A stretch of DNA of 64,000 nt, taken from NCBI GenBank assembly GCA_937922705.1, contig CALAIW010000013.1:1-64000 (forward strand), given 5' to 3'. The notes beneath the pieces were generated by a model, which saw only the letters and a program-made list of their open reading frames with translations, did no database searches and had not been told where the DNA came from. This document shows, piece by piece, positions 10,846 through 20,872 of the stretch. How positions within the stretch are numbered: position 1 is the first letter of the stretch; every line of letters starts with the position of its first letter. Made by a program: the position numbers and the translations under genes. This DNA is from an uncultured bacterium. Its GTDB lineage: Bacteria > Atribacterota > Atribacteria > Atribacterales > Caldatribacteriaceae.

Positions 10846-11181
10846 ATGACACCCCAGGAGATTCACCTTGAGGACTTTCAGAAAGTTGACCTTCGGGTTG
10901 GCGAAATTGTAAGTGCTGAACGGGTTGAGGGAACACGAGCCCTCGTAGTGCTTCGGGTAAACCTTGGCGAGGAAGAGCGGACGCTTGTGGCAGGCCTTGC
11001 TCCATACTACACTCCGGAGGAACTTTTAGGAAAACGGGTCATTGTGGTAGTAAATCTTGAACCTGCGGTCATTCGGGGGATAAAATCCCAGGGAATGCTC
11101 CTTGCTGCCGATGACGGCCAAGGTAATGTAAGCCTTGTGACTGTTGACCGGGATATCGCTCCAGGAAGCAAGGTGCGATGA
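10846..11181 (+). CDS. tRNA-binding domain protein (stand-alone MetRS C-terminal / beta-subunit-like)
   Basis: IHLEDFQKVDLRVGEIVSAERVEG... IRGIKSQGMLLAADD; overlaps/abuts tatD. Confidence 0.9.
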   Translation: MTPQEIHLEDFQKVDLRVGEIVSAERVEGTRALVVLRVNLGEEERTLVAGLAPYYTPEELLGKRVIVVVNLEPAVIRGIKSQGMLLAADDGQGNVSLVTVDRDIAPGSKVR

Positions 11182-11942
11182 CGTTCTGGGTCGACGTTCA
11201 TGCCCACCTTGATGATGCGGCATTCGCCCCAGATCTCTCTGATGTTCTGGTTCGTGCTCGAGAGGCTGGGGTTTGCGCTATCCTTACTGCCTCTACTTCC
11301 TGTGAGTCTTCCTTGAGAGTCTTAGAGCTTGTGCGCCTGTATCCTGAAGTCTATGGGTGTGTTGGCGTGCATCCCCAGGAGGTCCAAGGAGAAGTGGATC
11401 TTTCTTTCCTCGAGGGGGCTCTTGGGGAGAAAAAAATCCTTGCTCTTGGAGAAATTGGTCTCGATTACTTCTGGGATACGACGTACGTTGAAAAGCAAAA
11501 AGAGGTTTTTGTTGCTCAGATAGAGCTTGCGGAGCAACATGGTCTTCCGGTTGTAGTCCATTCTCGCAAGGCTGAGCGTGACGTTTTTACTATTCTTGCT
11601 GATAGGGCGAAGAATATTCCCGTGGTGTGGCATTGTTTCTCTGGAGACCTCGCATTCCTTTCTGAGGTTCTCTCCCGGGGGTGGTACATTTCTCTGGGAG
11701 GTGTGGTAACCTACCCTAAGGCAACAAAACTCCAGGGAGTGGCACAATCTGTGCCACTGGAGCGGCTCTTTCTTGAAACCGATGCCCCGTATCTTTCGCC
11801 CCAGACCAAACGGGGCAAAAGAAATGAGCCTGCATTTCTTGTGGAAACCGCATTGTTCCTTTCCCGTCTTCGAGGGGAAAATCTCATAACCCTTCAGGAA
11901 AAGCTTTTTGAGAATTTCACCAGGGTTTTCCTCCAAAAATAG
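11178..11942 (+). CDS. tatD: TatD family DNase
   Basis: VDVHAHLDD, LGEIGLDYFWD, VVHSRKAERD, LETDAPYLSP. Confidence 0.95.
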   Translation: MTFWVDVHAHLDDAAFAPDLSDVLVRAREAGVCAILTASTSCESSLRVLELVRLYPEVYGCVGVHPQEVQGEVDLSFLEGALGEKKILALGEIGLDYFWDTTYVEKQKEVFVAQIELAEQHGLPVVVHSRKAERDVFTILADRAKNIPVVWHCFSGDLAFLSEVLSRGWYISLGGVVTYPKATKLQGVAQSVPLERLFLETDAPYLSPQTKRGKRNEPAFLVETALFLSRLRGENLITLQEKLFENFTRVFLQK

Positions 11943-12000
11943 CCCCAAAAGCCTACCTTTTGGCAAGCATATTTATCTCTTCCCCTTAGGAGGTGGAATT

Positions 12001-12756
12001 GTGATTCGGGGAATCTACACGGCTTTGTCAGGTTTCAACCTCTACGAGATGAAACAGAGTATCCTTGCCAACAATATTGCTAATATTGACACCCCAGGCT
12101 TCAAGAAGGACATTTTGGCGATAGAAGGACAAAATGAAGTGGAGCTTTTTCGCTTTGTTTCTGGCGAGGTTCCAAACTTTATAGGTACACTGCCTCTTTC
12201 CGTACAGCCCCAGGTCGACTTTTCAACGGATTTCTCCCAGGGAAGACTTGAGGCGACGGGGAATCCCTTTGATTTTGCCCTTAGCGGCGAGGGATTCTTT
12301 GTCGTGGAAACGGAGAAGGGCCCAGCATACACTCGAGCAGGAAATTTTACCCGTAGCGCTGATGGAAGACTTGTGACCCTTTCTGGGTACCCTGTTCAAG
12401 GGGAGGCGGGAGACATTGTGCTCCCCGAGAGAGGGGAGCTGGTTGTTGATGCAGAGGGCAATATAAGGGTCGGAGGGGAATTGGTGGGCAAACTTCGTGT
12501 GGTTCGCTTTTCTAATCCCCAGCTTCTGGAAAAGCTTGGGGGAAATCTCTTTCGGGCACCAGAAGGTGTCCTCCCCGAAGAAGCCACAGGGTATACCATC
12601 CACCAAGGTTTTCTTGAGAAGGCTAACCTCGACGTTGTAGAGGCTATGGTACGGATGATTGAGGCTCTTCGAGAGTATGAGCTCGCTCAGCGAGCAGTAG
12701 TAGCCCAGGATGAAACTTTGGGGAAAGCGGTGAATGAAATTCCACGCCTTGGCTAA
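12001..12756 (+). CDS. flgF: Flagellar basal-body rod protein FlgF/FlgG family
   Basis: GTG start after [49 protein letters not shown]-terminal [19 protein letters not shown]. Confidence 0.88.
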   Translation: MIRGIYTALSGFNLYEMKQSILANNIANIDTPGFKKDILAIEGQNEVELFRFVSGEVPNFIGTLPLSVQPQVDFSTDFSQGRLEATGNPFDFALSGEGFFVVETEKGPAYTRAGNFTRSADGRLVTLSGYPVQGEAGDIVLPERGELVVDAEGNIRVGGELVGKLRVVRFSNPQLLEKLGGNLFRAPEGVLPEEATGYTIHQGFLEKANLDVVEAMVRMIEALREYELAQRAVVAQDETLGKAVNEIPRLG

Positions 12757-12773
12757 GAAGGGAGGAAAGACCG

Positions 12774-13562
12774 GTGATTCGAGCGCTATGGACGGCGGCA
12801 ACCGGCATGCAGGCCAAGCAACTCGACCTTGATGTTATTGCCAACAACCTCGCAAACGTCAATACCACAGGTTTCAAGAAAAGCCGGGTTGATTTTCAAG
12901 ACCTCATGTATCAGATTATCCGTTTTAAGGGAACACCCACTTCTCCTGAAACTCAGGTTCCCTCAGGCATTGAGGTTGGTCTTGGAGTTCGCCCAGCAGC
13001 GATTCAGAAAATTTTCTCTCAAGGAGATATCTATGAAACAGGAAATCCCCTTGACCTTGTCATTGAAGGGGATGGGTTTTTCCAGATTCTCCTTCCCGAT
13101 GGAACTGTTGCATACACCCGAGACGGTTCTTTTAAGCTCGATGCTCAGGGGAGAATGGTGACAAGTGATGGGTTTCCTCTTGAGCCACCTATTACCATTC
13201 CTCAGGGTGCTGAATCCATCACCGTTGCCCAGGATGGGACAGTCACAGTGAAAATGCCTGGTGAGACTGAGCCTCAGGAAGTTGGAGTCATAGAACTTGC
13301 TCGTTTTGTGAACCCTGCGGGTCTTTTAAGCATTGGTCGCAATCTCTATGTGGCCACTGCAGCCTCAGGGGAGCCTCAAGTAGGAACGCCAGGTCTTGAA
13401 GGCTTCGGAACGCTTGCTCAGGGATTTCTGGAAACTTCAAATGTCCAGATTGTGGAGGAAATGGTTCGCATGATTTCTGCTCAACGTGCTTATGAGATCA
13501 ACGCTAAGGCCATAACCACAGCTGACGAGATGATGAGTATCACCAATAACATGAAGAGGTGA
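12774..13562 (+). CDS. flgG: Flagellar basal-body rod protein FlgG
   Basis: [72 protein letters not shown]. Confidence 0.96.
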   Translation: MIRALWTAATGMQAKQLDLDVIANNLANVNTTGFKKSRVDFQDLMYQIIRFKGTPTSPETQVPSGIEVGLGVRPAAIQKIFSQGDIYETGNPLDLVIEGDGFFQILLPDGTVAYTRDGSFKLDAQGRMVTSDGFPLEPPITIPQGAESITVAQDGTVTVKMPGETEPQEVGVIELARFVNPAGLLSIGRNLYVATAASGEPQVGTPGLEGFGTLAQGFLETSNVQIVEEMVRMISAQRAYEINAKAITTADEMMSITNNMKR

Positions 13563-13569
13563 CACTGTT

Positions 13570-14520
13570 GTGCTCCGGTGGTTTGGGCTTTTTGCGTTGG
13601 GGGCTCTCCTTTTTTGGGGAGGTTGTACCTTTGCTCTGACTCTGGAAGTGCACCTCAAAGAGGTGGTTACTGTCTTCGGAGAGACCCTGGTTCTTGGAGA
13701 TGTGGCAGAGATTTCGTATCCCGACCCTTATTGGGAAGATGCTTTGCGGAAACTCAGCCTTGGGGTTCTTCCCCCACCTGGGAATGAAAGGACTATCACT
13801 CCTCGTGAGATCTACACCCGGATTGTGGAGCGAGGGGTTCCTGGTCTTGATTACATCTACTTTTCAGGAGCCTCTGCAGTACGAGTACGGACAGAGGGAG
13901 TGATTCTCCCAAAGGAGGCTATTGCGGAGAAGATTCGTGCTGCTTTGCAGGAACGCTTTCCTCAAGCGGAGCGGATTGAGGTTACGCTCTTAGAGGAGAG
14001 GGAGGTTGCTTTTCCTTCAGCAGCTTTTGCGGTGATTCTTCCAGCAACTGTAAAACCCTGGGGAACCCAGCGTGCGGTGCTTGTTGATGTAACGGAAACG
14101 TACAAAAGAGAAGTGCGGTTCATGCCTTCGGTGTATCGGTCTGTTGTACGAGCGGCGCGGAATCTTGCTCCTGGAGAAACACTGCGTGAGGGAGACGTTA
14201 CGATTCGGCTTGAACCCCTTTCGCCAGAGAATGAAAAGGCATTAGGAAATCTCGATGCGGTTCTTGGAAGGTCTCTTCGCCGGGTGGTGCGGGCAGGGGA
14301 TGTTGTTGTTTCTTCTTCTTTGGCTCGGGATGTTTTGGTAAAGCGTGGTGATCTTGTGACGCTCGTTGCGCAGTACAAGGGTATTGTGGTGACAACAGCT
14401 GGGAAAGCACGGGGTGAAGGGGGTTTGGGAGATCGGATTGTTGTCGAGAACCTTTCTTCTCGGAAGCGAATGGAAGGCATTATTGTCGATGAACGGACAG
14501 TGCAGGTGATAGTCCAGTGA
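13570..14520 (+). CDS. flgA: Flagella basal body P-ring formation protein FlgA
   Basis: Between flgG and flgH; SAF-like C-terminus ARNLAPGETLREGDVTIRLEPL...GDVVVSSSLARDVLVKRGDLVTL. Confidence 0.88.
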   Translation: MLRWFGLFALGALLFWGGCTFALTLEVHLKEVVTVFGETLVLGDVAEISYPDPYWEDALRKLSLGVLPPPGNERTITPREIYTRIVERGVPGLDYIYFSGASAVRVRTEGVILPKEAIAEKIRAALQERFPQAERIEVTLLEEREVAFPSAAFAVILPATVKPWGTQRAVLVDVTETYKREVRFMPSVYRSVVRAARNLAPGETLREGDVTIRLEPLSPENEKALGNLDAVLGRSLRRVVRAGDVVVSSSLARDVLVKRGDLVTLVAQYKGIVVTTAGKARGEGGLGDRIVVENLSSRKRMEGIIVDERTVQVIVQ

Positions 14521-15113
14521 GATTGCTCTGGGTAGTATTCCTTTTGAGTCTTTGTGTTGTTTTTGGGGGCGTTGCTTTTGGGGAATCTCTGTGGCGAGAT
14601 GATGCATGGTTTGCCGAGCCATATGTGGCACGACGAGCTCAAAATGTGGGAGATATGGTCATTGTAGTCCTTGAGGAAGGCGCAAAAGGAACTGCCACGG
14701 CTTCGTCTCAGGGGAGTAACACGACTACAGTGAACCTCAACGCGGGGCAGGGAATTTTTGACTTTATTCCCCCGGCAGGGCTGAGCCACGAAAGCTCTCA
14801 AAGCGGTAAAAGGTCATACAGCCGAGGGGTGAAACTTGAAGGAACCATTGCATGCCAAGTTGTCGAAATTCTTGGCAATGGGTATCTGAAGATTGCCGGA
14901 AAAAAGGAAATTTTTCTCAACAAGGAGCGGGAAACGATGAGTATCGAAGGAATCATTGATCCGCGTTTTCTCTCTCCTGGGAATACCATCTCCTCGACCC
15001 GGGTGATGGATGCGGTGATTCGATTTGAAGGTACTTTAAAACCTAAAAAGCAAGGTGGACTTTTGGGTTTGCTCCAGGGGTTCTTTGGCTCAGTTCTTGA
15101 TATCCTCTTCTGA
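14517..15113 (+). CDS. flgH: Flagellar L-ring protein FlgH
   Basis: DDAWFAEPYVARRAQNVGDMVIVVLEE...GVIRPRFLSPGN-type C-terminus; located between flgA and flgI. Confidence 0.92.
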   Translation: MRLLWVVFLLSLCVVFGGVAFGESLWRDDAWFAEPYVARRAQNVGDMVIVVLEEGAKGTATASSQGSNTTTVNLNAGQGIFDFIPPAGLSHESSQSGKRSYSRGVKLEGTIACQVVEILGNGYLKIAGKKEIFLNKERETMSIEGIIDPRFLSPGNTISSTRVMDAVIRFEGTLKPKKQGGLLGLLQGFFGSVLDILF

Positions 15114-15125
15114 GAGGGAAGAATC

Positions 15126-16241
15126 ATGCGGTGGATAGGTTTCATGCTTGGGATTTGTGGATTCCTTCTTTTCTTTTCTTCGCCTCTTGGGGCTGAGGTG
15201 ACACGTATCAAAGACATCACCGAGCTTGAAGGCGTTCGAGGAAACCAGCTTGTAGGGTACGGGCTTGTAGTGGGGCTTTCGGGGACGGGAGATAGCCAGA
15301 ATAGTCTTTTCACCAATCAGGCCTTAGGCAATGTCCTTGAAAAGTTTGGAATTCCAATCAATTCTGAGCTTATTCGCTCTCGAAATGTGGCTTCAGTCCT
15401 TGTGACCGCGGAGCTCCCCCCTTTTGTCCGGAATGGGGAGAGGATCGATTGTATCGTTTCTTCCCTTGGGGATGCCAAAAGCCTCCAGGGTGGAGTCCTG
15501 CTTCTCACTCCGCTCAAGGGGGTTGATGGAAGAGTCTATGCTGTAGCCCAGGGTCCAGTGTCCATTGGAGGTTTTGTGGCTGGAACTGGTGGGGGCAATC
15601 AAGTGCAACGGAACCATCCCACTGTTGGCCGGATTCCCAATGGGGCCATTGTGGAGCGAACAGTGGAAACAACCTTTTTTGACGCTAACCGGGGGACGTT
15701 TACACTGCTTCTGAAAAACCCCGATTTTGTCACTGCTTCTCGTATCGCGCAAGCTATTAACCTTGAGCTTGGTGGCGATACCGCTCGTGCTCTTGACGCC
15801 AATCGGGTAGAGGTTCGTATCCCTGAGTACTACAAAAATCGTGTATCGCAACTTATTGCCCTTGTGGGGGAAATTCCTGTGGAACCAGACATGCCGGCGC
15901 GGGTTGTGGTGAATGAGCGCACCGGAACCATTGTTATTGGAGGGAATGTGCGGATTCTTCCGGTAGCTTTAGCCCATGGGAATCTCACGGTAACCATCAA
16001 GACGCAGTACGAGGTCTCTCAACCACCGCCCTTCTCCCCTGGGGAAACGGTTGTGGTGCCCCAGGAGGAAGTTGCAGTCAAAGAGCAAGAAGCCCGTCTT
16101 TTCCGTGTGGAATCAGGAAACACCATTGATGACCTTGTGCGGGTGCTTAACGCTTTAGGCACGAGTCCGAGAGACCTTATCGCTATTCTCCAAGCTCTCA
16201 AGGAAGCGGGGGCATTGCAAGGGGAGCTTGTGATCCAGTAA
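15126..16241 (+). CDS. flgI: Flagellar P-ring protein FlgI
   Basis: TRIKDITELEGVRGNQLVGYGLVVGLSGTGDS...VVVNERTGTIVIGGNVRI. Confidence 0.97.
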   Translation: MRWIGFMLGICGFLLFFSSPLGAEVTRIKDITELEGVRGNQLVGYGLVVGLSGTGDSQNSLFTNQALGNVLEKFGIPINSELIRSRNVASVLVTAELPPFVRNGERIDCIVSSLGDAKSLQGGVLLLTPLKGVDGRVYAVAQGPVSIGGFVAGTGGGNQVQRNHPTVGRIPNGAIVERTVETTFFDANRGTFTLLLKNPDFVTASRIAQAINLELGGDTARALDANRVEVRIPEYYKNRVSQLIALVGEIPVEPDMPARVVVNERTGTIVIGGNVRILPVALAHGNLTVTIKTQYEVSQPPPFSPGETVVVPQEEVAVKEQEARLFRVESGNTIDDLVRVLNALGTSPRDLIAILQALKEAGALQGELVIQ

Positions 16242-16531
16242 TGCGTATTGAAAATGAGAAGGGTCTGCATTTGACAGAATACGAAAAATCGAGGAAAATG
16301 CTCCAGGAGGCTTGTAATGATTTTGAGGCCTTTTTCTTGAGTTTTGTGTTTAAAAGAGCTTTTACCCCTCTTTTTAGCGATTCGATGAATCGAGAAGAGT
16401 TATGGTTCCGGGAACTTTGGGTCGAAGAAGTGGCAAAAAGGACAAGTGCACAAGGCGGGGTCGGTTTGGGCCGACTCCTTTTTGCATACCTTGTGAAGGA
16501 GGAGAAACCTCGTGACCCTGGCACGGTGTAA
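16241..16531 (+). CDS. FlgJ-like rod-binding protein (single domain, no muramidase)
   Basis: 96 aa, ACNDFEAFFLSFVFKRAFTPLF, directly after flgI. Confidence 0.75.
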   Translation: MRIENEKGLHLTEYEKSRKMLQEACNDFEAFFLSFVFKRAFTPLFSDSMNREELWFRELWVEEVAKRTSAQGGVGLGRLLFAYLVKEEKPRDPGTV

Positions 16532-16919
16532 GCGGTGTGGGGCAATTTTTCAAAAGGTTATTGATCGAGACCTCTGTCCTTCTTGTCTTGAAAAGGAGGA
16601 AGAGGAGTTTCGGAGAGTCAAAGAGTTCTTTCGCCAGCATCCCAGGGCTCGCCTTGAAGAGGTAAGTGAAGCAACGGGCGTGGATAAAAAGGTTATTCTC
16701 GAGTTTTTGAGGGAGGGGCGTCTCCAGGTGACCGAAGGTACAGAACCCCTTTTTGAGCTTTTCTGTGAGCGGTGTGGAAAGCCTATTGCTTCTGGAAGGC
16801 TCTGTGACGAGTGCCGTAGTAAGGTTGTACAACTCATCCAAAGCGCGGAAGAGAAGAAGCCCCGAGGTCCTGATTTTTACTTTAAAGATGTTTTGCGAAA
16901 AAAAGGGGAAAAGGACTAA
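16512..16919 (+). CDS. YvyF-like flagellar operon protein
   Basis: CxxC zinc-ribbon pairs (CKRCGAIF, CPSC, CERCGKPI, CDEC), upstream of flgM as in Bacillus-type late flagellar operons. Confidence 0.75.
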   Translation: MTLARCKRCGAIFQKVIDRDLCPSCLEKEEEEFRRVKEFFRQHPRARLEEVSEATGVDKKVILEFLREGRLQVTEGTEPLFELFCERCGKPIASGRLCDECRSKVVQLIQSAEEKKPRGPDFYFKDVLRKKGEKD

Positions 16920-16943
16920 AGAAAGAGGAGACATCGCCGATAT
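16917..16943 (+). promoter_or_regulatory. Putative sigma28 (FliA/SigD) promoter for flgM-flgN-flgK-flgL-fliW-csrA
   Basis: TAAA (16917-16920), 15-nt spacer, GCCGATAT (16936-16943); consensus is TAAA-N15-GCCGATAA. Confidence 0.75.
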
Positions 16944-16980
16944 AAAGAAGCAGAAAGGGTAGGAAAGAAGGGGATAGAAC

Positions 16981-17304
16981 GTGAAAATCTCGGGGAACCA
17001 GGTTGAAAATCTTCTGCGGGTGTATCTCGAAAGAGCACGAGAAGAACAAAGGAAAAAAGTATCTTCTGAGCCTTCTCGGATGGATTCTCTCACTCTTTCT
17101 CCGGAGGCCCAGGAAACAAGTATGCTTAAAGATCGGCTCCGGGAAATTCCCCTGTTTCGTCAAGAACTCGTTGCGGCTCTTCGAGAGCGTATTGCTGCAG
17201 GTCAGTACCATCCAAGTGGTATTGAAGTGGCTCGAAAGATGCTCTACCGTGAAGCGGTTGACTTTATCATAAGTGAGGGGGAACGCGTTGACCACTCCGC
17301 GTGA
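16981..17304 (+). CDS. flgM: Anti-sigma-28 factor FlgM
   Basis: MKISGNQVENLLRVYLERA...DSLTLSPEAQE...LRERIAAGQYHPSGIEVARKML. Confidence 0.88.
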   Translation: MKISGNQVENLLRVYLERAREEQRKKVSSEPSRMDSLTLSPEAQETSMLKDRLREIPLFRQELVAALRERIAAGQYHPSGIEVARKMLYREAVDFIISEGERVDHSA

Positions 17305-17803
17305 GTACTTTATTTACCTCCTTGAGGGATTTAAGCGAGAGCTTGAATTGCAGCGTGAGCTCCTTGATGCTGCTCGAAAAAAGCAGGATCTCCTTCTAAA
17401 AAATGACATTGAGGCTCTTGTACCGCTTCTTGAGCAGGAGGAGAATCTCGTCTTTCGGACGTGCAGCGTTGAGAAAAGGTTGAAGAATATCTGGAAGGAG
17501 CTTTCAGAACGTTTTTTCCCAGATGCTGGAGATATGAGCCTCTCTAAAATTATTGAGCTTGCTAGTGACGATATACGAGGGGAGTTTCAAAAGGTTCAAG
17601 AGGAGCTTACCAAGGTTGTACAAGAGCTTCGGGAACTCAATCACCAGAACGCTATACTCATTGAGGATATTTTGAACTATATTAGCGTGGTTTTTTCGCT
17701 CCTTCTTCGGGAAGTGGAACGTCAGGAAAATCCTTACGGCACTTTCTGCCGGGATTTTCCTGGAGGAAACACTCGGGGTGTTCTTATTGACGGGGTCGTA
17801 TAG
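17273..17803 (+). CDS. flgN: FlgN-like flagellar export chaperone
   Basis: Helical protein between flgM and flgK. Starts within flgM; a TTG at 17288 after GAGGGGG is an alternative start. Confidence 0.8.
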   Translation: MRGNALTTPREYFIYLLEGFKRELELQRELLDAARKKQDLLLKNDIEALVPLLEQEENLVFRTCSVEKRLKNIWKELSERFFPDAGDMSLSKIIELASDDIRGEFQKVQEELTKVVQELRELNHQNAILIEDILNYISVVFSLLLREVERQENPYGTFCRDFPGGNTRGVLIDGVV

Positions 17804-17814
17804 GGGGAAAGAAG

Positions 17815-19206
17815 ATGCGCACGATTTTTCTTGGGCTTGAAATTGCTCGAAAGGCTCTGCAGACACACCAGGCGGCAATGAACATCACCGCCCACAATAT
17901 TGCCAATGCCAATACTGTCGGCTACACTCGCCAGGTACCTCATCTTTCCCAAGAAACCATTCCTTTGAGCGGCCTTTTTGTTCCCCCGCATCTTAAAAAC
18001 ATCGGTCTTGGAGTTGATGTGGATGCAATTCGTAGAATGCGAGACAGATTCATCGATCTTCAGATTCGCCAGGAGTCTCGCACTGGAGCTTACTGGAATA
18101 CCATTGACAAAGGCCTTGAGCAGATTGAGGTTATCTTTGGGGAACCCAGCGAGGAGAGTGGTCTTTCCCAGATTTTCGACCGCTTTTGGAACACCTGGCA
18201 AGAACTTGCCAAATCTCCAGAATCCCAAGCTTCTCGAGTCCTTGTGGCAGAAACCGGGAATCTTCTTGCTCAAGCTCTTAGTCATACCTACGCTCAGTTT
18301 GAAGTACAGCGTTGGGAGTTGAACGAGAAGGTGGCCATCAAAGTAGAGGAGGTCAACAGTTACATCCAGCAGATTTACGACCTTAACCAGCAGATTGTCC
18401 GTGTAGCCCCTGCTGGGGGCAACATCAACGACTACAAAGACCAGCTTGATGTCCTGGTGGATAACCTTTCGAAGATTCTTGAGGTCCAGGTTCGGGAAAA
18501 CAGTAACGGTACATATACTGTTGTGCTCCAGGGCAGGATTCTTGCAAGCGACCGGGAACGAAGTTTCCTTGCTCTTGAAAGCGATGCCTCTCAAATGAAC
18601 CGGGTTGTTCTTGAGGGTGGTCCAGCTGTTGACTTCACTTACCAGAATGGGGAGCTCAAGGCCATTCTTGACCTTAGGGATACCATCGTTCCAAAGTACC
18701 AGGGTGCTTTGGATGTTCTTGCTCAGAATCTTCGGGATGCGGTGAATATGGTACACCAGAAGGGCTTTACCCTTGAGAATCCACCGGTGCGGGGTGGGGA
18801 TTTCTTCATAGGAAGTGGAGCAAAAGACCTTGCGGTGCACCCTGAGATCCTTGGGAATCCTTTGAAGATTGCCGCTTCTTTAAGTGGTGCACCAGGCGAT
18901 GGGGAAAATGCTTTAGCGATTGCTCGACTTCGAAGCCAGCCTGTGGTCAGCGGATCAAGCCCTGATGATTACTACCGGGGAATCATCTCTCGACTTGGGG
19001 TTGAGCGTGAGGAAGCACAGCGTATTGCCAAAAACCAAGATCTTCTTGTGCAGCAACTTGAGAATCGACGTGAATCGATTTCAGGAGTTTCTCTTGATGA
19101 AGAGATGACCAACCTCATCCGTTACCAGTATGCATACCAGGCGGCTTCGATTCTTGTGCGAACAATTGACGAGATGCTTGATACCGTGGTACACAGAATT
19201 AAGTAG
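17815..19206 (+). CDS. flgK: Flagellar hook-associated protein 1 FlgK
   Basis: GLEIARKALQTHQAAMNITAHNIANANTVGYTRQ; C-terminal SGVSLDEEMTNLIRYQYAYQAAS. Confidence 0.97.
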   Translation: MRTIFLGLEIARKALQTHQAAMNITAHNIANANTVGYTRQVPHLSQETIPLSGLFVPPHLKNIGLGVDVDAIRRMRDRFIDLQIRQESRTGAYWNTIDKGLEQIEVIFGEPSEESGLSQIFDRFWNTWQELAKSPESQASRVLVAETGNLLAQALSHTYAQFEVQRWELNEKVAIKVEEVNSYIQQIYDLNQQIVRVAPAGGNINDYKDQLDVLVDNLSKILEVQVRENSNGTYTVVLQGRILASDRERSFLALESDASQMNRVVLEGGPAVDFTYQNGELKAILDLRDTIVPKYQGALDVLAQNLRDAVNMVHQKGFTLENPPVRGGDFFIGSGAKDLAVHPEILGNPLKIAASLSGAPGDGENALAIARLRSQPVVSGSSPDDYYRGIISRLGVEREEAQRIAKNQDLLVQQLENRRESISGVSLDEEMTNLIRYQYAYQAASILVRTIDEMLDTVVHRIK

Positions 19207-19214
19207 GTGGGAGT

Positions 19215-20417
19215 ATGCGTGTGACCCATCGCATGATTACTCATCAAGTCATGACCAACCTTAGCACCATCACTGGACGGCTTCTCCGAGTTCAAGATAT
19301 GCTCTCTTCAGGAAAAACCCTTCGTCGGCCCTCTGATGACCCGGTGAAACTAAACCATGTTCTTCTTTTACGTACCTCTATCCGCAAGCTTGAGCAGTAC
19401 ATGCAAAATGCCGAAGACGGGGCGAGCTGGCTCAACCTTACCGACACAAGCCTCAACCAGGCAACAGAGCTTTTGCAAAGAGTTCGGACCTTAGCCATTC
19501 AAGGTGCCAATGGTACCCTGACTCTTGAGGACCGTATGATGATTGCCACGGAAGTCGAGAAGTATCTCGAGGAACTCGTTGGGGTTGGGAATACGAGTTA
19601 TGCAGGAAAGTACATCTTTGCCGGGACCGAGACACTAACAATGCCTTTTGTGCTTCGGGATGGACGCACTGTGTATCAGGGAAACGGTGCTTCTCTCCTT
19701 CGGGAAGTTGAAGAGGGTGTGGTCATGAAACTTGGAGTTCCAGGAGATGAGGTTTTCTTCCGGGGATTTGAAGCTTGGAGCAACGAAGGCATTGATGTTG
19801 CAGCGTACCAGGGAGAGAGTTTTCGGATTAACGGTGTCGAAGTTACGGTTGATGACCACGATGGGAGTGGGACGGTTACCTTTGATGACCTTGTTTTTTC
19901 CATTAACACTAACGTTGCTCTCAAAGACTCGGTGTACGCTTTCACTGATGGGAAACGTCTCTTTTTGCGCTCAAGAACTGAAGATGCCTTTACCCTTGAG
20001 GAGGTGTCAGGAACACTACTTCAAGAGTGGGGGTTTCTCGATAGTTCTGGGCAAATCGCCGCGACAAATTCACGAGGAGCCTCTGGCATCCTTAAAATTG
20101 TCCAGGACCTGGTAGCACACCTTAAGGGAAATGAGGTTGAGCGCATCTCTCAAGAAGATCTGGCACGGATTGATGAAGTTCTTGACCTTCTTCTTAAAGT
20201 TCGAGCCGAAGTTGGTGCTCGGACCCTCCGGATGGAAAATGCTATAAATCGCTTTAATGACTTTACCTTGAACTTTAAAAAGCTTCTTTCCCTTGACGAG
20301 GACATCGATGTGGCTGAGGTTGTGGTGCAGCTCCAGGAGCATCAGAGTGTCTACCAGATGGCTCTTGCTGCGGCAGCGCGGCTTTTGCAGCCCACTCTTC
20401 TTGATTTTCTCCGATGA
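19215..20417 (+). CDS. flgL: Flagellar hook-associated protein 3 FlgL
   Basis: MRVTHRMITHQVMTNLSTITGRLLRVQDMLSSGKTLRRPSDDPV. Confidence 0.95.
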   Translation: MRVTHRMITHQVMTNLSTITGRLLRVQDMLSSGKTLRRPSDDPVKLNHVLLLRTSIRKLEQYMQNAEDGASWLNLTDTSLNQATELLQRVRTLAIQGANGTLTLEDRMMIATEVEKYLEELVGVGNTSYAGKYIFAGTETLTMPFVLRDGRTVYQGNGASLLREVEEGVVMKLGVPGDEVFFRGFEAWSNEGIDVAAYQGESFRINGVEVTVDDHDGSGTVTFDDLVFSINTNVALKDSVYAFTDGKRLFLRSRTEDAFTLEEVSGTLLQEWGFLDSSGQIAATNSRGASGILKIVQDLVAHLKGNEVERISQEDLARIDEVLDLLLKVRAEVGARTLRMENAINRFNDFTLNFKKLLSLDEDIDVAEVVVQLQEHQSVYQMALAAAARLLQPTLLDFLR

Positions 20418-20872
20418 TGAGGGTCACCACACGGTACTTTGGAGATATTGAGGTTGAGGAAAGCAAGGTGCTCCTTTTCCCCTGGGGTATCCCAGGTTTT
20501 GAGCATCTCCGCCGTTTTCTCCTCTTAGAGGATCGAGGATTTTTCTGGCTTCAGAGCGTGGATGACAAAGATGTAGTCTTTGCAGTGTGCGATCCTTTTG
20601 TGTGTTTTCCAGGTTATGAGGTTGAAATTCCCACTGCGGAATGCGAAGCTCTTGGAATCACCAAAAGTGACGAGGTCGTCGTCCTTGCCATTATGAATGT
20701 CCGTTCTCCTCAGGAGGTGGGGGTTAACCTTCTTGCCCCTCTTGTGATAAACTGTACTTTGAAAATGGGCAAGCAGATCATCCTTGAGGATGAACGGTAT
20801 ACGCTCTATCACCCCCTCGTCCTCAAGGGACAGGGAGATACGGCCGATGCTCGTCATAACTCGAAGGCTTAA
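20414..20872 (+). CDS. fliW: Flagellar assembly factor FliW
   Basis: TRYFGDIEVEESKVLLFPWGIPGFEHLRRFLLLE...NLLAPLVINCTLKMGKQIILEDERY. Confidence 0.95.
   Translation: MMRVTTRYFGDIEVEESKVLLFPWGIPGFEHLRRFLLLEDRGFFWLQSVDDKDVVFAVCDPFVCFPGYEVEIPTAECEALGITKSDEVVVLAIMNVRSPQEVGVNLLAPLVINCTLKMGKQIILEDERYTLYHPLVLKGQGDTADARHNSKA

Noticed and set aside
17734-18840. 368-aa minus-strand ORF opposite flgK
   Set aside because: Antisense to an unambiguous flgK; composition reflects the reverse complement of coding sequence.
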